A stretch of DNA of 64,000 nucleotides from Nostoc sp. UHCC 0870 (lineage in GTDB: Bacteria; Cyanobacteriota; Cyanobacteriia; Cyanobacteriales; Nostocaceae), in assembly GCF_022063185.1 (NCBI RefSeq), contig NZ_CP091913.1, forward strand, positions 264,501-328,500, in the 5' to 3' direction. The notes beneath the pieces were generated by a model. That model saw only the letters and a list, made by a program, of their open reading frames with translations. It was not told where the DNA came from and made no database searches. Positions 44,308-53,504 of this stretch are shown here, in pieces (positions within the stretch are counted from its first letter, which is position 1; each line of letters begins with the position of its first letter). The position numbers were made by a program, and so were the translations under genes.

Positions 44308-47300
44308 ATGAACAACGGCAAAGTTAGAATCTATGAATTATCAAAGGAATTGAATTTGGATAACAAAGAGCTATTAGCAATTTGCGACCAGCTCAACATC
44401 GCGGTCAAAAGTCATAGCAGTACAATTTCAGAAACAGAGGCAGAAAATATTAGGGCGGCTGCTGAAAAACTAGCAGCTACACATGGAACGCCCAAAAAAG
44501 AATTCAATACATCCAGTCATAAACCCAATTCATCACCCACCGGCTCGCGCAACCGCCCTGCCCAACCTCACAAACAACAAATTTTGGAAATTCGCAAACC
44601 CAAAATATTGAAAAATCCTACTTCTAATGCCCCCGAAGCCTCAGTAGCTAGCAATAATCAAATTGCTTCATCTGACGTGAATTCTCCTGCACCACCAAAG
44701 CCCTTTGCTACACAAGTCTCACCCATGAAGCCGACGGCTCCTCCTACTCGACCTGTTCCCCGGAATCAATCTGAAACTTCTCAAGTACAAGCTGCCCCAG
44801 AAACAGAGCCAACACCTAAAACACAGGCATCTGAAAAAATCGCAGCTGAGAAGCCAGAAAAAGTAGTTTCATCCAGACCAAGACCAGAAAAACCCCAAAA
44901 ACCCCAACTGGTCGCTCCACCTGCTAGGCCTTTAGCAGAACAGTCAGACGTAGCTGAACAGGTAAGTCCTTCAGGAAAACCGATCCTCAAACGCGAACGC
45001 CCACAGCGTGCGGAGGACGATCGCGATCAACCAAGGACAAAAGTCTCTAAACCTACACAAACAGAGACATCTCCAGCACCAGTACAAAAACAGCTACGTA
45101 CCACTCCATCCCCATCCAAACCGGAACATCGTGTTAATCGACCCGGCGCACCAGGCGGGGAAGGGCAACGTCCTAGTAGACCAGCACGTCCATCAGAAGT
45201 GGTAGCAGCAATGCCAGTGGCAACTCCGCCAAAACCGATGGCAGGAGGACTATCGAACAGAGGAGAAGCTCCTAATGATCGAGCTACACCTGATCTACTT
45301 GATTTGAAACGCCCGACACCACCCCGTCTAGCTAGTAAGGGTGGCAAGAAGTGGCAAGAAGAAGAGATCATCGATGAAATTAAAGAAAAAGCCGGTAAGG
45401 TAGGGGTCAAAGGTAAGCGAGTCAAGCCCATCCTCGAAGATGATTTACTCGATGAAGATGATTTACTCGATGAAGATGGACTAGAAATACCAGCTGCCGT
45501 TCAGGTAAGCCTTTCTATTGCTCGTCCTCCCAAACCCAAAGCAGCCCGACCTGCACAGCCTTCTACCGTAGCTGTGGTTAGTTCCCCCACTACCAGAAGT
45601 AAAAAGTTTGGCTCTCGTGACCATAATCGCCGTCAACAAGAAGTTGAGGTCAAACGGGATCGTCCAAGCAAACTGGTAGTTACCGGCCCCATGACGGTGC
45701 AGGAACTAGCTGAAGGTTTAATAGTAGCCGATACAGAGATTGTCAAAATCCTGTTTATGAAAGGCATGGCGGTGAGTATCACCCAAAATCTGGATATCCC
45801 GACAATTACTTTAGTTGGTAAAGAACTAGAAGTAGAAATCGAAACCGCCGAACCAGAAGCTGAAGCCCGCAAAGTCACAAACATGATTGATGTTGGCGAC
45901 CAGGAACATCTCATCCGTCGTCCACCAGTAGTGACAATTATGGGTCACGTAGACCACGGTAAAACGACCTTACTCGACTCGATTCGGAAAACGAAGGTAG
46001 CAGCTGGTGAAGCTGGTGGGATTACCCAGCACATCGGTGCATACCATGTAGACATCGAACATGAAGGTCAGCCACACCAGATAGTCTTCCTAGATACACC
46101 TGGTCACGAAGCCTTTACCGCAATGCGGGCAAGGGGCGCAAGGGTGACAGATATAGCAATTTTAGTAGTGGCTGCGGATGACGGTGTGCGTCCCCAAACA
46201 GTGGAAGCAATTAGCCATGCTCAAGCCGCAGGCGTACCCATTCTTGTTGCCATTAACAAAATTGACAAAGAAGGGGCGCAGCCCGACCGCGTCAAACAAG
46301 AACTCACCCAGTATGGTCTAACACCAGAAGAATGGGGCGGTGAAACGATTATGGTTCCTGTGAGTGCCATCAGAGGAGAAAACCTCGATACACTCCTAGA
46401 GATGATTCTCTTGGTCGCAGAAGTTGGAGAACTATCTGCCAACCCAGATCGTTCAGCTAGAGGAACTGTAATTGAAGCGCACTTAGATAAAGCTAAAGGC
46501 GCAGTGGCTACCCTACTGATTCAAAACGGTACTCTCCATGTCGGAGATATGCTCGTTGCTGGTTCAGCCTTCGGTAAAGTCCGGGCAATGGTGAACGATC
46601 GCAGCAAACGGGTAGATATTGCTTCTCCTTCCTTTGCTGTTGAGGTACTGGGTTTAAGTGACGTACCCGCCGCAGGTGACGAATTCGAGGTCTTCCATAA
46701 CGAAAAAGAAGCCAGATCGATCGCCTCAGACCGTGCCGACAAACAACGCCTATCGCGTCTGTTACAAGGACGTGTCACCCTCACCACCCTATCCGCTCAA
46801 GCTCAAGAAGGCGAGTTGAAAGAACTCAACTTAATCTTGAAAGCCGACGTACAGGGTTCTGTGGAAGCCATTGTGGGTTCACTCAAACAAATTCCCCAAA
46901 ACGAAGTCCAAATTCGGATGCTGTTGTCTACAGCCGGGGAAATTACTCAAACAGATATTGACCTAGCCGCAGCCAGTGGCGCAGTCATTATTGGCTTTAA
47001 CACCACCTACGCCAGTGGTGCAAGACAAGCCGCCGACGAAGCAGGTGTAGATGTGAGAGAATACAACATCATCTACAAACTCTTGGAAGATATCCAAGGT
47101 GCTTTAGAAGGTCTGTTAGAACCAGAGTTGGTAGAAGAACCCCTCGGTCAAACCGAAGTCCGCGCTGTCTTCCCAGTCGGTCGCGGTGCTGTTGCTGGTT
47201 GCTATGTTCAATCTGGCAAACTCGTCCGCAACTGCAAAGTACGGATACGTCGCGGCAGTAAAGTCGTCTATGAAGGCGTACTCGATTCCCTGAAGCGGAT

Positions 47301-47439
47301 GAAAGAAGATACGCGAGAAGTCAACGCTGGCTATGAATGCGGCGTGGGCATGGATAAGTTCCATGACTGGGCTGAAGGTGACATCATCGATGCGTACCAG
47401 ATGGTAACTAAACGCCGTACCCTGGCGTTAACAAGATAG
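44308..47439 (+). CDS. infB: Translation initiation factor IF-2
   Basis: A 1043-residue IF-2 with the long, disordered Pro/Lys/Arg-rich N-terminus usual in cyanobacteria (about 60-380). An IF2N domain ([18 protein letters not shown]) stands at the very start and a second IF2N-like motif ([20 protein letters not shown]) near 470. The GTPase domain follows: G1 GHVDHGKT (about residue 546), G2 around [11 protein letters not shown]3 DTPGHEA, G4 NKIDKEGA. Domains II-IV complete the protein. It delivers initiator tRNA to the 30S subunit. Confidence 0.97.
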   Translation: MNNGKVRIYELSKELNLDNKELLAICDQLNIAVKSHSSTISETEAENIRAAAEKLAATHGTPKKEFNTSSHKPNSSPTGSRNRPAQPHKQQILEIRKPKILKNPTSNAPEASVASNNQIASSDVNSPAPPKPFATQVSPMKPTAPPTRPVPRNQSETSQVQAAPETEPTPKTQASEKIAAEKPEKVVSSRPRPEKPQKPQLVAPPARPLAEQSDVAEQVSPSGKPILKRERPQRAEDDRDQPRTKVSKPTQTETSPAPVQKQLRTTPSPSKPEHRVNRPGAPGGEGQRPSRPARPSEVVAAMPVATPPKPMAGGLSNRGEAPNDRATPDLLDLKRPTPPRLASKGGKKWQEEEIIDEIKEKAGKVGVKGKRVKPILEDDLLDEDDLLDEDGLEIPAAVQVSLSIARPPKPKAARPAQPSTVAVVSSPTTRSKKFGSRDHNRRQQEVEVKRDRPSKLVVTGPMTVQELAEGLIVADTEIVKILFMKGMAVSITQNLDIPTITLVGKELEVEIETAEPEAEARKVTNMIDVGDQEHLIRRPPVVTIMGHVDHGKTTLLDSIRKTKVAAGEAGGITQHIGAYHVDIEHEGQPHQIVFLDTPGHEAFTAMRARGARVTDIAILVVAADDGVRPQTVEAISHAQAAGVPILVAINKIDKEGAQPDRVKQELTQYGLTPEEWGGETIMVPVSAIRGENLDTLLEMILLVAEVGELSANPDRSARGTVIEAHLDKAKGAVATLLIQNGTLHVGDMLVAGSAFGKVRAMVNDRSKRVDIASPSFAVEVLGLSDVPAAGDEFEVFHNEKEARSIASDRADKQRLSRLLQGRVTLTTLSAQAQEGELKELNLILKADVQGSVEAIVGSLKQIPQNEVQIRMLLSTAGEITQTDIDLAAASGAVIIGFNTTYASGARQAADEAGVDVREYNIIYKLLEDIQGALEGLLEPELVEEPLGQTEVRAVFPVGRGAVAGCYVQSGKLVRNCKVRIRRGSKVVYEGVLDSLKRMKEDTREVNAGYECGVGMDKFHDWAEGDIIDAYQMVTKRRTLALTR

Positions 47440-47569
47440 TGCTGAGTACCAAGTTCTGAGTGCTGAGTAAAAGTGATGAGTAGAGAGTTGTAGAAATTTT
47501 CTCAACTCACAACTCACAACTTGAAAATCAACACCCAGAACTCAAAACTCAAGACTCAGGACTTTTATT

Positions 47570-48181
47570 ATGCGCTCATTTCGTTCTGAACCTATTTTGT
47601 GGATTCATGTTGCTGGCTTGGCAACACTACCTGTGTTTTTACTGCTGTGCTTGTTGTTTTTGTCAGTGGGGCAGCCGTTATTACCCATGTGGATGGAGCT
47701 TTTGCTAGTAGCAGGAATTGGTGTGATGCCCCTTTTGTGGATGCAGTTACGCCGTCCTTTTTACATATATGCCATTTTGGGCGTAGCTCTCAAACCAGAA
47801 AATCTGACTGAGCAGCAAAGAAAAATTCTCTGTTTAATTAATACAAAGTTAAATCGGGTGCTGGCACTGCTGGCAGCAATAATATCAATTTTGATCCTAT
47901 GGCAACTCTACCAAGTAACGCCCTTAGTGGTGAATGTAGCGAGTTTTTTACCACAATGGCGGAGTTTGGCATTATTAATGGCTGGCTTAACCTTTTTGGC
48001 AAGTAATTTATTTCTTCAAATTCCACTGAGCGTAGCACGAGTTTTAGTGACAAATGACACAGAATTTGCTGCCCTAGAACCGTTACCTTTAGAGAAGATT
48101 AACCAGGATTTCACGATTTTAGGGGTGCGGGTTAATAAAATCTTGCCCCAGTTGACTGTTAAAGTTGAAACTGAGGAATAG
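47570..48181 (+). CDS. Conserved membrane protein downstream of infB (low-complexity tail type)
   Basis: A 203-residue inner-membrane protein with about four helices (AGLATLPVFLLLCLLFLS, ELLLVAGIGVMPLLWMQ, LLAAIISILILWQLYQV and LALLMAGLTFLASNLFLQ). Its family is known mainly by conserved position next to infB in cyanobacteria. It is 130 bases after the stop, across a heptamer repeat. Function unknown. Confidence 0.8.
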   Translation: MRSFRSEPILWIHVAGLATLPVFLLLCLLFLSVGQPLLPMWMELLLVAGIGVMPLLWMQLRRPFYIYAILGVALKPENLTEQQRKILCLINTKLNRVLALLAAIISILILWQLYQVTPLVVNVASFLPQWRSLALLMAGLTFLASNLFLQIPLSVARVLVTNDTEFAALEPLPLEKINQDFTILGVRVNKILPQLTVKVETEE

Positions 48182-48187
48182 GGGAAT

Positions 48188-48367
48188 ATGGCTAAACTTC
48201 AATTTTCTCGTGATTCAGACATTTGGCAAAATCTCCAATACGCGATCGCTGCTAGTTCTGGTTTCCAACGCTGGCAAGTAGAAAGCTACACTCAATTACA
48301 AGAACTGCGCCTAGAACAGCAGGTGCAGCGATATTTAAGGGAAACTTTAGAAACATTAGCTTACTAA
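48188..48367 (+). CDS. Small protein downstream of infB, unknown function
   Basis: A 59-residue frame beginning MAKLQFSRDSDIWQNLQYAI and ending RYLRETLETLAY, six bases after the preceding stop and closely coupled to it. It is hydrophilic and helical (SYTQLQELRLEQQVQRYLR), without a recognised motif. A strong terminator follows 40 bases later, so it is the last gene of the operon. Its codon use matches the surrounding genes and the start sits tightly after the upstream stop, which supports real translation. Confidence 0.7.
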   Translation: MAKLQFSRDSDIWQNLQYAIAASSGFQRWQVESYTQLQELRLEQQVQRYLRETLETLAY

Positions 48368-48409
48368 CAAAAAAATTCCAATTAGTTTAAAAAACAATGC
48401 CAGGCATAT

Positions 48410-48452
48410 AGAAAGGGGATCTATTTATCTAGATCCCCTTTCTGTTGTTTTT
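48410..48452 (+). terminator. Strong intrinsic terminator of the infB operon
   Basis: A perfect 14-bp stem with arms AGAAAGGGGATCTA (48410-48423) and TAGATCCCCTTTCT (48430-48443), a TTTATC loop and then GTTGTTTTT. Confidence 0.92.
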
Positions 48453-48748
48453 GGGCTGGATTCCTGAAGTATCTAAATTTTTATGAATTAACAACATAGA
48501 TTGTAGCGAGCGATTTGTTCACTAATATACCAACATTAGGTGCGATCGCTAAAAGTGCAGCATATCTCCATGATGACCCTCAAAGTTATATTTTTAGACC
48601 CAATCTAGATAATTTATGTATTTTCTTGCGAAACTTAGGTGCTGAATCGCTAGTCATCCGCTATAGTTTTGCATAAGTTTTGTAGCTAGATATCCGCTAC
48701 ATAACACCCATTCAACTAACCCATATTCAGCATTCCACAGAAGTAAAA
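48453..48748. other. Intergenic region before the SLH protein
   Basis: About 300 bases with no coding sequence. It must contain the promoter for the SLH-domain gene. It carries one HIP1 octamer at about 48541 and no confident promoter hexamers. Confidence 0.45.
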
Positions 48749-50386
48749 ATGAAACATCAGGGCTTAAATATATATTCGGCGAAACCCCTGTCCACAGGAA
48801 TCATCGCTTTGTTCTTGGCTACCACTGGAATAACCCTAATTTCCAGCCAAGTAAGTGCCAACCCACAACTAATCAACCCTAATCTCACAGCGCAAGTTCC
48901 CACAACTGCACCTGTGATTTATGTCAACTCCGCTACTGGTGCAGATACAGCCGGTGCTGGTAATACCACCACCCCTTACAAAACAATTACCTACGCTCTC
49001 AATCAGGCTCAAACAGGTACTACTATTCAAATTGCACCTGGAAACTATAACAGTGAAACTGGAGAACAATTTCCACTCGTAGTAAAACCAGGGGTGACAC
49101 TGCGAGGTGATGAATCTAGCCGAGGACAAGGAATATTAATTACAGGTGGTGGTTTTTATACCAGTCGCACCTTTGCCAGACAAGATGTAACCATTTTAGC
49201 GAGTGAAAATACGACAATTGCAGGTTTAACAGTCACCAACCCCAATCAACGTGGTACTGGTGTCTGGGTAGAATCAACTAATCCCACCATCAAAAACAAC
49301 ACTTTTACAAAAAACGTTAGGGATGGCGTTTTTGTGACCGGTACAGGAAACCCGAAAATCGAAAGTAATATCTTTGTCCAAAACACAGGTAATGGACTTT
49401 CTATTGCTAAATCGGCTCAAGGTGAAATTCGCAATAACTTATTTCAGGACACAGGTTTTGGCATAGCTATTGGAGGTGACTCTACACCTTTGGTAGTAGA
49501 AAACCAAATTGTCCAGAACCAAGATGGTCTGTTTATCTCAGAATCAGCCAAGCCCATCCTGCGTAAAAATGTCATTCAAAACAATAAGCGAGATGGCATT
49601 GTAGCTACTGTTAATGCTCAACCAGATTTAGGTACTAACGAAAATCCTGGTGGTAATTTGATTCGCAGTAACACTCGTTATGATTTGAATAACGCCACTA
49701 GAACAAATCGCATTTTGGCTGTGGGTAATGATATCGACCAGAAAAAAATTCTTGGTCAGGTAGATTTTGTCGCCGCCACTGTTGAACAACCGGTTTCAGG
49801 AACAGGATTTAAAGATGTAACGGCAAATTATTGGGCTAAAGGCTATATAGAAGCCTTGGCTGCACAAAATATTATTGCGGGCTTTCCTGATGGTACATTT
49901 AAACCCAACGACCCTGTAACCCGCGCCCAATTTGCCACCATTATCACTAAAGCCTTAACACCACCAGTTAAACGGCCTGCTATTCAGTTTAGAGATGTCA
50001 GTAGTAATTTCTGGGCTGCTGCTGCTATTCAAGCTGCATACCAGAGTCAATTTGTAGCTGGTTATCCTGATGGAAATTTCAAACCCCAGCAACAAATCCC
50101 CAGAGTCCAAGCTTTAGTAGCCCTAGCTAATGGACTAGGATTAACTGCTGATAATCAGAATGTTATTTCTATTTACACTGATGCTGGTCAGATCCCCAAT
50201 TATGCACGTAGTCCAGTTGCGGCTGCAACCGCCAGACAATTAGTAATTAACTATCCCAACGTTAACCAACTTAATCCCAATCGGGAAGCTACTAGGGCAG
50301 AGATTGCTGCTTTTGTTTATCAAGCCCTAGTCAACGCTGGACGCGCCCAACCACTACCTTCATCTTATGTAGTTAGAGTTCCGTAA
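48749..50386 (+). CDS. DUF1565 / S-layer-homology surface protein
   Basis: A 545-residue secreted protein. The signal peptide (STGIIALFLATTGITLISS, cleavage near VSANP) is followed by a beta-helix domain of the DUF1565 type (IYVNSATGADTAGAGNTTTPYK onwards, with repeated right-handed turns such as IKNNTFTKNVRDGVFVTGTG). Three SLH modules close the protein (GFKDVTANYWAKGYIEALAA, FRDVSSNFWAAAAIQAAY and a third near YARSPVAAAT). SLH modules bind cell-wall glycan. Beta-helices of this type often bind or process carbohydrate. The gene ends with a terminator. Confidence 0.9.
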   Translation: MKHQGLNIYSAKPLSTGIIALFLATTGITLISSQVSANPQLINPNLTAQVPTTAPVIYVNSATGADTAGAGNTTTPYKTITYALNQAQTGTTIQIAPGNYNSETGEQFPLVVKPGVTLRGDESSRGQGILITGGGFYTSRTFARQDVTILASENTTIAGLTVTNPNQRGTGVWVESTNPTIKNNTFTKNVRDGVFVTGTGNPKIESNIFVQNTGNGLSIAKSAQGEIRNNLFQDTGFGIAIGGDSTPLVVENQIVQNQDGLFISESAKPILRKNVIQNNKRDGIVATVNAQPDLGTNENPGGNLIRSNTRYDLNNATRTNRILAVGNDIDQKKILGQVDFVAATVEQPVSGTGFKDVTANYWAKGYIEALAAQNIIAGFPDGTFKPNDPVTRAQFATIITKALTPPVKRPAIQFRDVSSNFWAAAAIQAAYQSQFVAGYPDGNFKPQQQIPRVQALVALANGLGLTADNQNVISIYTDAGQIPNYARSPVAAATARQLVINYPNVNQLNPNREATRAEIAAFVYQALVNAGRAQPLPSSYVVRVP

Positions 50387-50402
50387 GTTGATGATTTAAA
50401 AA

Positions 50403-50455
50403 TTGCCAGTGCCAGAATCAGCAAGAACTGACCTGGCACTGGCAAAATTGTTTGT
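50403..50455 (+). terminator. Intrinsic terminator of the SLH protein gene
   Basis: A 13-bp stem TTGCCAGTGCCAG (50403-50415) and CTGGCACTGGCAA (50433-50445), followed by AATTGTTTGTTTT. Further hairpins (GGGGTC/GACCCC) at 50468-50540 may be a dispersed repeat. Confidence 0.8.
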
Positions 50456-50826
50456 TTTCTTAAAATTGGGGTCTTTAAATTGCTTGACCCCTGTTTATAT
50501 TATGGGTTTATGTTCAGGGTCTTTATTTAGCTGACCCCGTTTCAACAAATATTAGTGTCGCAGAAATTTTTAGATTTTTTGATTTTGTAATATTTTTTTT
50601 ATTTTTTCTCTCTTAATATTTCAAAATGTATCAAAATATCAATTACCTGAGTTAAATTCTAAAAAAATAACTAAACAAACATCATACTTGTATTTTCAAA
50701 AAACTAAACAATATTACCTAATTCTCTGCTCCCTGTGCGTTTATCTTCTCTGGGAGACGCTGCGCGAATGCGCCCCTCTGCGTTTAAATGAATTTTTCCT
50801 CTCAATTCGCCTTGTCTTTACTAACT
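50456..50826. other. Intergenic region with repeats
   Basis: Contains two GGGGTC...GACCCC hairpins, a T-rich stretch and a GGAGACGCTGCGCGAATGCGCC palindrome-rich segment near 50754, here in two short pieces. No coding sequence is supported. Confidence 0.55.
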
Positions 50827-51093
50827 TTAGCGACGTTGGCGGCGTTGCTCCCAACGCCAGAGAAAAATCATCAGTGCTACTATTCCCACTTGGAGAGCAA
50901 AGTTAGGTAAAGCGTTTTCAATATCCCTACCAGCCAGAAGTTGAAAAAAGAAGACAAATGCACCGATAAAACCAGAAGCACCAAAACCAATATAAATAAA
51001 TTGCCTCAAGCCGCGATAAGGTGTTACTGTTTCGGCTTTGAGGCGGGCATATTGTTCTGAGTTTAGGCGTTTTTTGGGATTTGGTTCAACCAT
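50827..51093 (-). CDS. DUF3493-like small membrane protein
   Basis: An 88-residue protein with a basic N-terminus (KRLNSEQYARLKAETVTPYRG) and two hydrophobic helices (FIYIGFGASGFIGAFVFFF and PNFALQVGIVALMIFLW). This matches the DUF3493 family found in oxygenic phototrophs, some members of which are linked to photosystem II assembly. That link is from memory. The gene is convergent with the SLH gene and divergent from the tRNA. Confidence 0.65.
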   Translation of the reverse strand: MVEPNPKKRLNSEQYARLKAETVTPYRGLRQFIYIGFGASGFIGAFVFFFQLLAGRDIENALPNFALQVGIVALMIFLWRWEQRRQRR

Positions 51094-51129
51094 AGGTAAA
51101 TAATAATGCTATAATATTCTATCGTGTAT

Positions 51130-51201
51130 GCCGATGTGGCTCAGTGGTAGAGCAGCTGATTCGTAATCAGCAGGCCGTGGGTTCAAATCCCATCATCGGC
51201 T
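51130..51201 (+). tRNA. tRNA-Thr (anticodon CGU)
   Basis: A 72-base cloverleaf. The acceptor stem is GCCGATG with CATCGGC and discriminator T. The D-arm is GCTC-AGTGGTA-GAGC. The anticodon stem is GCTGA/TCAGC with loop TTCGTAA (anticodon CGT). The T-arm is GTGGG-TTCAAAT-CCCAT. No CCA is encoded. It reads ACG threonine codons. Confidence 0.95.
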
Positions 51202-51379
51202 TTGAATACAACTACTCAAACTCAGTTTTAAAAAGAACCACCCCCAACCCCCTCCCCGCAAGCAAGGAGGGGGCTATGATATAGCTTATGTGATAAGGAA
51301 ACGCGATCGCCTTTTCTTTCTTTTGTCTTGTTCTTGACTATGAAAGTAAAATCAAATTATCCTCTACCTCAGCGCGATC
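51202..51379. other. Spacer after the tRNA with a GC-rich hairpin
   Basis: A stem CCCCCTCC/GGAGGGGG around 51248-51274 follows the tRNA. It lacks a T-run, so it may be a dispersed repeat, not a terminator. Confidence 0.5.
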
Positions 51380-51613
51380 GTGGTTGTCCCAGAACTCGAA
51401 CAACAACTCCTTCAGCTTTCACCAGACGATAAACTTTATATTATTCAACTTTTAGCACAAAGCCTGACTACACACAATAACAACACTCAGCCTGTGCAAA
51501 CAAGCAAAATCCCAGAATATCCCCAGCCTCATTTCTACGGATGTCTCCAAGATGAGTCATTTTTTCGCCATCCCCAAGGACAACAACCAGAACGCGAACC
51601 AATAACTTGCTAA
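51380..51613 (+). CDS. Small protein resembling addiction-module components
   Basis: A 77-residue frame with a GTG start and no obvious ribosome-binding site. Its N-terminal helix (LEQQLLQLSPDDKLYIIQLL) resembles the helical start of short antitoxin-like (DUF2281 or addiction-module component) proteins. The remainder is glutamine/proline-rich. No toxin-like gene is adjacent. Uncertain. Confidence 0.4.
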   Translation: MVVPELEQQLLQLSPDDKLYIIQLLAQSLTTHNNNTQPVQTSKIPEYPQPHFYGCLQDESFFRHPQGQQPEREPITC

Positions 51614-51697
51614 TTGAGGATTGGAAGATATAGCAGCGATCGCTTTGTTACAGGTGCGATTGTTAATTGCAATAGCTATACCTAAAATGTAATTTGC

Positions 51698-51775
51698 TAC
51701 ATTCATAATGTATAGCCTTGCATTCATAATGTATTGCCTTACATTAATGATGTATCGCTTTACATTCGCAATGTA
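51698..51775. repeat. Four tandem ACATT...AATGT palindromic units
   Basis: Units at 51698-51712, 51720-51733, 51739-51754 and 51760-51775, each close to TACATTCATAATGTA, spaced by about 21 bases. Spacers are GCC or TTGCC-like. Each is an inverted repeat that could bind a dimeric protein on successive helical turns. Confidence 0.75.
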
Positions 51776-52083
51776 TTGCCCTACGGAAAAATAATATTAA
51801 CTCTCTTTAATTAAAACTCAAACCCAAAACTATACTTATAGACTCTCTGGGAAACCTGTTATTGCGATCGCGTTGCAGAGGACATTTGCATGGCTGGGTT
51901 TCCCTCGCTGTAGCAACTGGCGTGAGAGGTTGTCTGAAAAGTAGAAATTTTTACCCCCCTTAATTCCCCCCTTGGAAAGGCTAGGGTGTACACACATCTT
52001 TGTGCTAGGTGCAAAATGTGGTTTGATCCCCCTAAATCCCCCTTAAAAAGGGGGACTTTGATTCTTGTTCCCCCCTTTTTTTA

Positions 52084-52261
52084 GCTACGGTGTATACACA
52101 AGTCAGATTTTCTTTCTATATAAAGGTTTTACCCCCCTTAATCCCCCCTTGGAAAGGGGGGAAACCGGAAAATCTAGTTCCCTCCCCTTTCTAAGGGGAG
52201 GGTTAGGGTGGGGTAATTCGAGGACAGATAGTGATTCGATAACTTGTGTATACACGGTAGC
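52084..52261. mobile_element. Miniature element with GCTACGG ends (178 bp, nested)
   Basis: The left end GCTACGGTGTATACACAAGT (52084-52103) and the right end (52242-52261) are inverted copies differing at one position. It interrupts a C/G-rich hairpin repeat (left flank CCCCCCTTTTTTTA, right flank TTTTTTAAGGGGGG). TTTTTTA is present on both sides and may be part of the target duplication. Confidence 0.8.
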
Positions 52262-52492
52262 TTTTTTAAGGGGGGTTAGGGGGGATCAAAACGTTGTAGG
52301 GCTAGGTTATTAGACTTGTGTGTTTTCAAACATCCTTTGAGGGGTACTCTGCGAGTAGCTGCTTTGCGTCTTTGGATAAGGTGTGTCAAAAATTAAGTTG
52401 CAGATGGCGTTAATTACGTGTATTTTCTCAAGCAATTTCAGGTTTAAATTGACACGCTAAATATATAGTCCACTACGGATATATTAACAGCC

Positions 52493-52861
52493 ATGCAAAA
52501 CACAAACCGCCGTCTCTCTCCTCCTAGCATTGATCAAGATATTAATTCATTCCACGGTTTGCAAACCATCAATAATTATCAAACCAGCCGAGATGATGCT
52601 TCCACGAGCAAGTTAGAGGAATCTTATCAAGCAATGTTAAATGCTCAAAAAGCCGAGGTTGAGAAACTAACTTTATACCGTGCTGCGGCTGATGCGGCTC
52701 GATTAGCGGAGTGGGAATTTCACAATGCGGTGTTAGCTATGAAAGAAGTTGTACGGGGACAGTATGGCTCAGATAGTGATCAGGCTCAAGCTGTGGGATT
52801 GAAGAAAAAATCAGAGCGTAAGCGTCCTAGCCGCAAAAAGTTAGTTGAGGCTATGAGTTAG
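52493..52861 (+). CDS. Unknown helical protein
   Basis: A 122-residue hydrophilic protein. An N-terminal disordered part (NRRLSPPSIDQDINSF) is followed by a long amphipathic helix (QAMLNAQKAEVEKLTLYRAA, then DAARLAEWEFHNAVLAMKEV) and a basic tail (KKKSERKRPSRKKLVEAM). This suggests an adaptor or a DNA/RNA-associated coiled coil. It precedes the TPR-CHAT gene by about 640 bases and may not be functionally linked. No family recognised. Confidence 0.55.
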   Translation: MQNTNRRLSPPSIDQDINSFHGLQTINNYQTSRDDASTSKLEESYQAMLNAQKAEVEKLTLYRAAADAARLAEWEFHNAVLAMKEVVRGQYGSDSDQAQAVGLKKKSERKRPSRKKLVEAMS

Positions 52862-52906
52862 TCGTTAGACACCTCCAGAAATTAGTTCTGCGTTACCCGA
52901 AACCTT

Positions 52907-52937
52907 TGTAGAAACGTAGCATTGCTACGTCTCTACA
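52907..52937. repeat. Dispersed palindrome, second copy
   Basis: TGTAGAAACGTAGCA followed by the complementary GCTACGTCTCTACA, matching the repeat at 5986-6016. Confidence 0.8.
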
Positions 52938-52961
52938 TTGATTTTCACTCCTATGTCTATT

Positions 52962-53150
52962 AGAGGGTGTTTGAAAAGTCCCCTTTTATGTCATGCTGAC
53001 GAAGGAAGCATCCCAGTATAACGGTGAAAACGCGGATTCTTTCCTACGGAACGCTTCGCGTTAAGCGCAGCTATGCCGCAGGCTTTACCTTCCGCAAAGC
53101 TCCACTCAGAATGACAAAGGATACCTGACAAAACTTTTCAAACAGCCTCT
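52962..53150. mobile_element. Second type of miniature element (189 bp)
   Basis: Ends AGAGGGTGTTTGAAAAGT (52962-52979) and ACTTTTCAAACAGCCTCT (53133-53150) are inverted copies with a single mismatch over 18 bases. TA borders both ends, offset by one base on the left, which hints at a Tc1/mariner-like or IS630-like origin. The inside has no ORF but carries GGAACGCTTCGCGTTAAGC and related palindromic pieces. It touches the stop codon of the gene at 53150-53332. Confidence 0.7.
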
Positions 53151-53332
53151 TAAGTTTTATGCAACAAAGAAACATCTTTCAATAACTTTGGAAGATAAGA
53201 AACAAATTTTTTCTTGCTCTTTCTTTCTTGTGCTTTTAAATCTTGATAAATTGCTTGTAAGTCATTATTAAATTGATTTGAATGAGCTTGTCTAGCTTGA
53301 TAAACTTCTTCGATAATTGGATCTTCCCACAT
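53150..53332 (-). CDS. Small antitoxin-like protein (MWEDPI family)
   Basis: A 60-residue protein beginning MWEDPIIEEVYQARQAHSNQ. It resembles the widespread small cyanobacterial proteins of unknown function that start MWEDPI and often accompany toxin-like genes. It is helical and its tail is basic. The stop (TAA at 53150-53152) lies on the boundary of the miniature element, so the C-terminus may be trimmed. Confidence 0.55.
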   Translation of the reverse strand: MWEDPIIEEVYQARQAHSNQFNNDLQAIYQDLKAQERKSKKKFVSYLPKLLKDVSLLHKT

Positions 53333-53504
53333 AACTTTTACCTTTCTCTCAGTTGACTGAAGTTTCTACATAGACTTTTTCTTTCATGAGATTCTTGCAT
53401 CGTCAGAAACACATCACCTGTGATGAAATTCTACACTTTTATGGAATTGAGGGCGTTGGTGTTGAATTTATCTTAGGATCTAGTTGTATCTCACGCCCTC
53501 ACTC

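Larger units (their letters stand above)
51614..52492. other. Repeat-rich region with nested miniature elements
   Basis: About 880 bases with no gene. From left to right: four ACATT...AATGT palindromes (51698-51775), several C/G-rich hairpins (CCCCCTTAA and partners), a degenerate element start at 51980, and a complete nested miniature element (52084-52261). GGGGG-rich remnants follow up to 52322. Details are given in separate entries. Confidence 0.75.

Noticed and set aside
51698..51775. CRISPR array
   Set aside because: The repeats are too short and the spacers only 5-8 bases; no cas genes are near.
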